Shown piece after piece: positions 56,617-64,000 of a DNA stretch of 64,000 nucleotides. The translations under genes were made by a program, and so were the position numbers. The DNA comes from Cladobotryum mycophilum (Eukaryota; Ascomycota; Sordariomycetes; Hypocreales; Hypocreaceae). The notes under the pieces are model-generated. The model did no database searches. It saw nothing but the letters and a program-made list of their open reading frames with translations, and had not been told where the DNA came from. The stretch lies in contig CM071591.1 in the NCBI GenBank assembly GCA_036429605.1, positions 1,116,001 through 1,180,000 on the forward strand, read 5' to 3'. How positions within the stretch are numbered: the first letter of the stretch is position 1; each line of letters starts with the position of its first letter.

Positions 56617-57845
56617 ATGGCGGTGATTCCGGAAATTCCCGGAATCAAGGTCAATGTCAAGGTCGCCGGCCAGGTTGCCAAGGAGTACGCTGCTCCCGAT
56701 GACGAGGAAGCTTCGTGTTCTGAATCAGATGTTCCTTCTCACAGCTGCTACATCGAGTCTATCACCGGCTCCCGCTTTACAGTCGAAGTTAAATTTACGA
56801 AAGAATTCAAACTTCCACGTGGCAAAAACTGTGCCAGTGCTGAGCTTTCCCTCGACGGAGAATATGTGGAGGGCACATTCGAGGATGAATCCAGTTTGAA
56901 GTCATTGGATCCCTGCTGTTGTATTTTTGACGCAATGTACACAAAGTCTAGGAAAAGAAGAATAGCTATCGAGCGGAATTTTATCTTTGGTTCAGTATCA
57001 AGTGGTAGGTGCCTGCTTCAACATCCTTTCGCGGTAAAAGCTGATTATTCCTAAAGTGGAGGATGGTGACAAGACACGCGTAACACGAGACGCAAAAATT
57101 GCAAAATCTCTAGGGATAATCGAAATCAAGATAACCGCTGGTATCAATGGAGGCGTGTCACAGTTCGTCCCTGTCCAAAGGAAAGATCCGCGAGGATTTC
57201 AACTCGCCGAGAAATCTATGAAGGGAATGGAGATTTCTCATGGCGCTAGGTGAGAGTTAAATCAGCAACTTGAGCCCCTTTCAGCCCGTCTACACCCATT
57301 TATATCTTCACATACTAATCTGGGACGACAGCTTCATTTGGGGGAAGACCGTGGAGCCACCTGCGACTTGGTGTGCGGAAAGTGAGGGAGATATTTGCCA
57401 ATTCACTTTCATGTATCGCTCCCATGGTAAGTCGTTTCTCTTGGAGGTTTATTTGACAGGCTTTAATAGAGATACAGATGCTTTGAAGAGAATGATGATT
57501 ATCCCACGGTCTCCGTCTCCATCCCCAGAACCAGTCCGTGGTGATGCTGATGAGCTTGAGAATTTGACTCTGAGTGAGATTCGTGAACTTGCGAGAGAGA
57601 CGCTCCGTTCCAAGAAGGTATGTAAAACAAGCCTCGTGGATTTGACCAAATTGCATCCTCACATCTCAACCTTCATCCATTGATCTAAGCTACGTTATTC
57701 CTTGGCTAACTATCTACCTTAGGGTAACATTGTCAAGAGAGAGCGCGAGGAGGGTTTTGTTGACGGTAAAAATCTTCAATCTCGGCCTCTCAAGATGACC
57801 CGAATTGAAGGAAACCAAGAGGCTGTTGACCTCACTAATGACTAG
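56617..57845 (+). CDS. DUF7918-type protein, copy 1
   Basis: Five exons: 56617-57004, 57057-57249, 57332-57426, 57478-57617, 57723-57845; total 312 codons plus stop. It starts MAVIPEIPGIKVNVKV, then YAAPDDEE, CYIESITGSRFTVEVKF (about 45), RNFIFGSVSS (about 122), DAKIAKSLGIIEIKI, FQLAEKSMKGMEISHGA (about 175), a DALKRMMIIPRSPSP segment and a charged tail ending EAVDLTND, which includes a short SIM-like hydrophobic/acidic end (VDLT). This layout follows the uncharacterised DUF7918 proteins of fungi; the assignment is from memory of the family pattern. No signal peptide; probably intracellular. The tandem paralogue lies 1.2 kb downstream with matching exon boundaries. Function unknown. Confidence 0.8.
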
Positions 57846-59047
57846 CCCTTTGAAAGGCGAGTCTGAGATGACGGGTTTCTTTCGCGCTTTATAGCCGAGA
57901 TATCTACGACACATTGAACCATGATATGATGCGAAATCTTGCAGTCTTTTACTCAGTCAGAAGTATTTTGAAGTACTGAGATGGCACGACACCATTTATG
58001 ATTGCTTGTGGAAGGAGGATTAAGTTTGGGGGAGCATCTTCATAGTACAGATATATAAGCCCATGACCACTCTTAAGATAAGCTATTATAACATCTTTGG
58101 CATTTAGAAGGAATAAATAAAGAAAACTAGGACTCACATGTATCACAAAGTTTAGTGCCCATTTCATATAGCATTGCTAATCTTGTACCATGAGCTTCCC
58201 CGTGCATCCTCACCGTGAGAGCTACTCTACTCTACTTCTCTATCTCGTCTTCACTCGCCCAAATGCCTGTGATTCACAGACCCAAGACTTTCAACCTCGG
58301 TGCTTGTAGAGAGGCGGAGGTAGACTACTGAAGCCTTCAAGATTTAGACTCAAGGTGTGGTAACCTTGACAACATTTCCATGTGACTTAGTTATCTGGTG
58401 AATCGTGGCAAAAGCCTGCGATTGCCCGCCTCTCGCATGGCGTAAAGCCATGACAATATGTGACATCCATTCTGAAATACAAAAGTTCGGTTCACTTATT
58501 TAGAAGATTAAAGTCAAGTTTCTTCGTCATGTAAAAGTTAATGCAGTTGTGCGTAATTCTGTCAACGTCAATAAGGGGTTAGGTTCTTGTCTTTTTATTC
58601 CAAGTTGACGAAGCAATTGAGGTGTCTGTCACTAGAGTCAATGCATCTACATAACCAGAGATTTCAGGGAGCGGTTCAATCACCTGTATCAACCATTTTC
58701 TCCAAATTGGGGCCAGATAATTTCTGTCGGGTAGCAACAAATAGCAACTGACGTGTTGAGCGAGTGTAGTGGTGAAGTCCGTTCTTCACGTGAGCTCTAG
58801 GGGTGACTTCAAGCTCAAAGTCCAAGGTACTACTAGCCTCTTGTTACTTTATTCATATCGTACACACGCATACTCTCTTCCTGTCTCTTCCTGTCTTTTC
58901 CTATCGCTTTCTGTCTCTCTCTCTCTCTCTGTCTATCTCTGTCTCTCTCTCCCAGAATCTTTCCAGAATCTTCTACCATCTCAACGAGACAGCAATCCGT
59001 CAATTAATTAATCACTCCAAGCGATTATTTTCTCAGATTGATGCAAA
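57846..59047. other. Intergenic region
   Basis: 1.2 kb between tandem DUF7918-type genes. Only short repeats are seen: a CT-rich microsatellite at about 58910-58960 just upstream of copy 2, in its leader. Confidence 0.45.
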
Positions 59048-60331
59048 ATGGCCGTCATCGAGGTGGTCCCCGGTGTTTCTGTATACGTCAGGGTCGATGA
59101 CCAGAGAGCTCACAAATATGCCGATCCTGACGCTCAAGACATCCCCGACCAAGGCATCCCAACACGTCGATGCTACATCGAGTCTGTCACTGGTTCGCGA
59201 TTCTCCATCGAGATTGTTTTCACGCACGAGCACAGGCTTCCCAAAGATTACAATTTCTCTGGCTGCAAGATGTTGCTCGATGGTGTCCAAGTCAGGTTCA
59301 ATTTACTTGAGAACTCTGAACCCACATTCGGAATATCGACCACTACCGTATTCGACTCTACCCTGGAACCCTGCCAAAACCCTAATCAGTGTGCTACTCG
59401 CAATTTTATTTTCGCTGGTGTTTCAAGTGGTGAGAACTGACTCTTTCTCGCCCCCACAACCGGTATCGTCACTAATCTATCGTCTTTTATCCTTGGGAGT
59501 GGAGGATACGAATAAGGAGCGAGTTGCGCGCGACAGAAAGATTGCAGAGACTCTGGGGACTATCGAGCTTCACCTTTGGTATGGATATTATATTGGCCTT
59601 ACACAGAAAATGTCCCTCAAGGCATTGCATTGCGAGAAGACATTCCAGCTTGCCGAAAAGTCGATGAAGGGGAAAGAAATCTCCCATGGAGCCACGCCAG
59701 TACAAACTAGCAAGCCAATTGTTCTCCTTCTCTAATTGAATCAAGCTTTTCCTCGAACAAGTCTATTGTGAATATCCAAAACGCAGATCGTATAATTCAC
59801 AATACACAGATCTGCCGTTTCGCCTTCCACTATCGTTCTCGAGGTACGCCCATTTCTGTCGTTAAGATTGTCCCATCATGAAGTAACAGAAAATAGACGC
59901 CCTCAAACGAGCATTCATCATACCCAGTTCACCACTACCAGAGCAGCCCGATCCCGAAATCGGTCATCTCTCGCCCGAGGAAATCCGTAACCTCGCAAGG
60001 AAGATGGTCCGTATGCAGCAGGTAAGCAGAACTTGATGGCCGATTTACACCTAGGCATCTATCAATCCTCATCTTCTACAAGTATTAAACTGTCTCACGT
60101 CGGGCTGGCACACACTTGCTTCTGCTACAACTGCCGAGCCTTACCCTTGTTTCCCTCTAACTCATATCATAATGTCCGAACCCGGTAGCTAACCAAGTAT
60201 CCAAGAGAGAAATCAAGGTTCCCAAGAGAGAAGTCGATGGTGATAATGCTGGTATTCCGACTTCTGTACGACCACTCAAGATTATAAAACTCGCCGATGG
60301 TAATGAGGCGGTGGATCTTACAGATGAATAA
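59048..60331 (+). CDS. DUF7918-type protein, copy 2
   Basis: Exons inferred: 59048-59429, 59500-59699, 59810-59843, 59897-60021, 60206-60331; total 288 codons plus stop. It matches copy 1 throughout: MAVIEVVPGVSVYVRV, CYIESVTGSRFSIEIVF, RNFIFAGVSS, DRKIAETLGTIEL, FQLAEKSMKGKEISHGA, ICRFAFHYRSRDALKRAFIIP and an end EAVDLTDE. The segment equal to WGKTVEPPATWCAESEG of copy 1 is missing, so the third intron and small third exon differ. The exon 3 acceptor (after 59809) and last acceptor (after 60205) were chosen to keep frame and are less sure than the rest. A near-upstream ATG at 59041 is out of frame. Function unknown. Tandem duplication is inferred from order, orientation and shared exon structure. 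Confidence 0.75.
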
Positions 60332-61175
60332 CTGGCCCTTTAGAGATGCGCAATCCGGGCATGGAATTGGGTTAATGTACAGACAGGTTGGTTGAAAAGG
60401 ATGTATACGGCCATCGGATTAATTATGTAGCTGCGCAGAGCATCTCATCAAAATGCTATGAGGATTATTGGGCTTCATCAACACTATCATCTGCCCCAAC
60501 CTTGGCAAGCAAGCTGACATCCTCCCAAAAACGTAGCGGCGTGAATGCATCTCTGTGGGTTCAATATTTGCTCCCACCTTTATTAGGGTCCTTGTATTGT
60601 TTGCAGGGTACTGGGCAGCCTTTCAACGTCATGGTACAACGGCGTCTGTTCCTTGTCATATCTTGCATTCCACTGTGTCACCATATCTATTCTTGGACGT
60701 CGACTGGAGAGCTGTTCTACCACACACGATTCTCGCTTCTATATCTTCTCCTAACCAGTTCACCAGAAGTTGACACATTGTCACGACAATAGTCATTGCA
60801 ATTGGGGGGTATTGAAGGGTAGCAGGAGAGGAGACGTCCACGTCAACGGAGATGGGACTCAATAGTAGAATATAAACATACTTACAGACGCATGGATGCC
60901 CAATTTAGGATTGTGAAAGTATGTTCAACAAGATCCCTTGTGGGAAGCTAACTTTCCATGATGGAATAACCGGCATCAAACACATCTGCCTGCGTGTCTG
61001 CCATCGACCAAACATGAAAGCAGATTTAGCAGCGGTGTGCATACAGAAGCGGCATCATATAGATCCCCTCATCATAGCTCAGAAAGGAGCAAAAAAAAAG
61101 TTTAAACAATATCTCCCAAGCATGAAAATCCCATAAACAAAAGAGAAAAATCACACAAAAAAAGAAAAGATTTCA
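60332..61175. other. Intergenic region
   Basis: Between the DUF7918 pair and tRNA-Met. Short plus-strand frames have no family resemblance. An A-rich run at 61158-61170 lies just downstream of the tRNA on its own strand and is read as T, fitting a Pol III terminator. Confidence 0.5.
61158..61175 (-). terminator. Pol III terminator of tRNA-Met
   Basis: On the minus strand the bases just 3' of the tRNA are T-rich with a run of seven T, as RNA polymerase III needs to stop. Confidence 0.7.
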
Positions 61176-61247
61176 TAGCAACACCTGGTCTCGATCCAGG
61201 GGCCTACGGGTTATGAGCCCGTCGCTCTTCCACTGAGCTATGTTGCT
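61176..61247 (-). tRNA. tRNA-Met (CAT), elongator type
   Basis: The minus strand folds as a cloverleaf: acceptor AGCAACA pairs perfectly with TGTTGCT, D stem GCTC/GAGC, anticodon stem ACGGG/CCCGT with loop CTCATAA giving anticodon CAT, and T stem CCTGG/CCAGG with loop ATCGAGA. The discriminator base is A (61176). There is no intron. Initiator tRNA features are lacking: initiators start AGC-GCG or GC-rich and have three G-C pairs below the anticodon. Here the anticodon stem has GGG/CCC, so initiator identity is not fully excluded, but the A-T-containing acceptor favours the elongator. Confidence 0.9.
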
Positions 61248-61907
61248 TATGATAAGTTATCGATGTCTGCCTTGAAAGGAAATCCTGGCTATAAGGGGGG
61301 CTCTTTCGGGTTTGTGTGTGCTGTGTTTTTTTTTTTTTTTTTTTGCGAGGAGGGGTGCGAGTCATCGTCGCGTGCGACTAGAAAGGCGGGTCTTATGAGA
61401 GATAAAACGTTTCTTTTTTTTTGTCAAGGCTCCATGGCTAGAAGGGGGTTACCGCTTTAGTTTGCTGCAAAGATATTGTTTGAGTGGAGCTTTGTATCAT
61501 TGTGGATGAGGATGTTTCTTAGAGGGAGGATGGTGAAGGGGGTTTCAAAGTCGAGGTTTTGCAGTGTTCTGCAATTGATGACGGACAATTATTACATGCA
61601 CCTTTCTTTGACACGTCTGCTGTCATCCATGGCGGGGTTGCGACTCAATATTACCCCGCAATATGTCACCCTCTATTATTATAAGACTGGGCACTCATAA
61701 GACGACATAAACCATACTCATTATGCAATACCTACATGCTCAAAAAGCATGGAGAGGAGTCGTTACTTTACACTGGTATCTCTATAATACACATATAAAC
61801 GCGGATCGAAAAATGTACACAGTTGAAACACGTTAGCACCCCAAGACATGCTGCCAAAAAGCAGATCTCCTCCTCCTCCTCTTCATATCCGTAGACCGAT
61901 CCCCCTT
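61248..61907. other. Intergenic region
   Basis: Between the tRNA and the 3' end of the transcription factor gene. A long T run (about 61327-61343) and a second at about 61414-61420. No gene seen. Confidence 0.45.
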
Positions 61908-64000
61908 TTAGCCCAATTCCCAAGATTCTCCCCAAAGTTCGTTCAGGTTAAGACCCAGAAGCTCTAGGCTCGGATCCAGATTGAAGAGCTGCGTTTGGTC
62001 GCCGCTTAGGACCCATGGTTGAGTGGATGGGTCAACCGGCACCGTAGGTATCGAAGGTGTGAAAGCGAATGGTGTCACAGACTAGGCCAACGTGTTAGCA
62101 ATGTTTTGGGAAAGAGTGGCTGTTTTTTTAGAGTTCTAACCTTGGATCTATCAATGTCTAGCCCAGGCGTAGGTCCAACACCAGGCGCGGGAAGCGGTCC
62201 TATAGGAGCACTGATAGGGGCCCCCGGAACCGGCATCGATGATACTGGGGGCTCTTGGTTGGCAAGGAGCTTGTAGTGGAGGTTGACAAATCGTTCCGCA
62301 GAAGTAGATTTGGCTTCCTCAGTCGACTTTGTCCCGAGGTGGGCTTCAAGGAGGCCCAGAGCAGCGCACATGATTGAATACCCCCAAGGCTCGTTGTTAC
62401 CACACCGCAGGAGTCGATCTTCCTTCATTGAGATGCATTTTTCAATGAGCTTCACGGTGTGCTGAGAATTGATCATGATCATGTTGGTCGATCCACGAGG
62501 CTGTAGCATCGTAACGCTGCAGAGATTAATCGCCGTAGTGAGCGCATCCTCACGCAAAAAGTTGAGTGCACGGATGCCCTGCTCATATAGCTTGTCGTGC
62601 AGTAGGACAATATCGCGGGCGGCATTGTAATAGATGATTTCAGAGTATTGGTACTTGGAGTTTTGCTTCCGGAGTTTGAGATAAGGCTGATGCAGAGGAA
62701 TAATGTACTGTCTGAGCTGGACATGCAGAAGCGTGTATGCAATAAGAGGGTTCTTCTTATCATTCTTGGTCCTGTCAATGTACATGTCCCAGGACGGCAG
62801 GGCGTCAATCTCGTGCGTCAAATCATTCGTATATCGGATGACCTGGTCGTAATCAATCTCGGAGATTGGTCCGGTAAGTAGTCGGCTCAGCTCGAGACGC
62901 AAGGGCAGGCTCTGTCGGGATAGATGCTGGAATGAGGAAAAGGTGTATTCCTTGGATGGTTTAGAGGGAGGTAAAGCGGTCGTGTTTTCGTTAAAGTCTT
63001 CGTCGTCTAAATTGCGCGGGGGTTGGTGTCATAGTGAAGCTGGCTTACAAGTGTGGGGAGTCCGTGGTCAAATGAGGCCTGCATATCGAACTCCTGCACC
63101 GTCGCCCAGATCCTCCGTCTCATCTCTTGATTGTACACTGTAATCTTTCCCCCATGTGGCTCGGCTCGCGATGCAGTCCAACAGCGATGCCATCCTGTAT
63201 CAGCGCGCCAGAGCTCGTCCAAAACCGCTTCTTCTTAATGGTGTTGACTCTCTTGCCAAGATACAGCAAGCACGCCACCTGGTAGTGAATCAGGCGCCGA
63301 TGCTTCTGGCTCTGCTTCGCCGACCAAACATCGCACGCCCAGATCCATTTTTCAGCCCAATGTCGAGCGTTTGACATCATCCCAATGAATTTGAGCGACT
63401 CGTGTGTATGAACGCAACTGGCCACGGCCATCATGGATAAGACCAGCGCAGTGAATGCCGCATATCGCTGTTTCGTGCCCGGCTTCCAGTACTCTGCATA
63501 TTCCTTGCGGAACGTCGGAATGTGCACGATTCGATGCACTTGCTCAAACTGGTCCAAGTATACCGATATTAAAGCGTCCGCCTCCTCCCTTGTCGGTAGC
63601 ATGGCCTCCAACTCCAAATCACGCTGCTGAAACAGGGTTTCTCGCTCCTCCTGTCGTCGCTTCCGGTCCTTGCGATCGTGCAGAATGACAGGTCGCAACC
63701 ATTCATCTGCTGTTTCTCTCATAAAGGGGCAGAGTCCAGTCAGCTCTACAAATGCCATGCTAGCATTGTGCGGACCAAAGTAGCGTGTTCGAAATCCTTT
63801 GCCCCTAAAGAATCGCAATTCACCCTTCTCGCCAGCCATGCCGCTAGCTTCCAGCTCCTGCTCTTCCTGCCGTGGCCTGGCCTCGGCGTCTACGGCCTCA
63901 TCCTTCTGCGTTGCTGGCGAGCTCGTGCCAGCGATGGTACTACCGTCCAACGATGCTGCACCGGGTCGAGTAAGAAGATTTTTAAGCTGAGCGATTTCTA
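61908..64000 (-). CDS. Fungal_trans-domain transcription factor, 5' partial
   Basis: Runs off the right edge, so the expected Zn2Cys6 cluster is not visible. The first residues seen (EIAQLKNLL) suit the coiled-coil linker that follows it. The middle-homology region has DALISVYLDQFEQVHRIVHIPTF, QYAAFTALVLSMMAVA, HYQVACLLYLGKR, DGIAVGLHREPSHMG, RRRIWATVQEFDMQASFDHGLPTL and LHYDTNPPRNLDDEDF (the last two after repair). The C-terminal exon (61908-62081, after a 59-bp intron 62082-62140) ends in an acidic/hydrophobic stretch with LFNLDPSLELLGLNLNELWG, like an activation domain. Breaks: C run 63149-63153 and G run 63018-63022. One base each restores the frame and replaces what would look like an odd intron. 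Target genes unknown. Confidence 0.88.

Noticed and set aside
60388..60792. 134-codon plus-strand frame after the DUF7918 pair
   Set aside because: Composition and lack of family resemblance suggest a chance frame in 3' sequence.
62950..63025. Intron with donor GTAAGC and acceptor TTTAG in the transcription factor gene
   Set aside because: It leaves the downstream exon out of frame and removes a conserved LHYDTNPPRNLDDEDF region; adding one base to the G run 63018-63022 explains it better.

Overview
The window is nuclear DNA of a filamentous ascomycete (Pezizomycotina, probably Sordariomycetes; species not determined). The evidence is: short GT-AG introns of about 50-180 bp inside genes; fungal-only families (SesB-NACHT-WD40 NLR, 2EXR proteins, DUF7918-type proteins, a Fungal_trans regulator); a eukaryotic elongator tRNA-Met; and transposons degraded to almost pure A+T with the stop codons and C-to-T/G-to-A changes expected of repeat-induced point mutation (RIP).

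Layout. 1-4533: 3' part of an NLR-type gene (SesB-like hydrolase, NACHT ATPase, WD40) carrying an in-frame stop. 4589-9393: an AT-rich block that resolves into a RIP-degraded hAT transposon with a RIP-degraded pogo/Fot1-like element inserted at a TA inside it. 10746-21249: a DUF3990/ADP-ribosyltransferase-like protein, a short-chain dehydrogenase, a long gene-poor stretch with one candidate small secreted protein, and an aldehyde dehydrogenase. 21652-30390: an accessory cluster of five 2EXR-family loci (two pseudogenes), an SRPK-like kinase and a 520-bp tandem repeat whose copies differ mainly by transitions. 31463-51399: a housekeeping block with a tetraspanin, the DEAD-box helicase Dbp6, the GPI-anchor enzyme Gpi3 (divergent from Dbp6), a BRD8/Bdc1-like bromodomain protein, a MABP1/WDR62-like WD40 protein, Rgp1 and an O-methyltransferase. 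52213-60331: a small conserved-looking protein, a second SRPK-like kinase paralogous to the first, and two tandem DUF7918-type genes. 61176-64000: tRNA-Met(CAT) and the C-terminal two thirds of a Fungal_trans transcription factor that runs off the right edge.

A pattern runs through the whole window. Fourteen frameshifts, most of them in genes expected to be intact (aldehyde dehydrogenase, Gpi3, Rgp1, the bromodomain protein), sit at homopolymer runs, nearly all G or C. Each is repaired by adding one base to the run, and the repaired exon lengths sum to whole codons. This looks like systematic homopolymer under-calling in the assembly, not gene decay. The coordinates given for these genes span the whole repaired reading frame; the break positions are stated in each entry. 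The NLR stop codon, the transposon mutations and the two 2EXR pseudogenes are not explained this way.

No bacterial-style operons are present. The most informative biology is the contrast between the conserved core block and the flanking accessory segments (NLR, ART-like, 2EXR, SRPK-like, DUF7918), which contain paralogues, pseudogenes and RIP scars.
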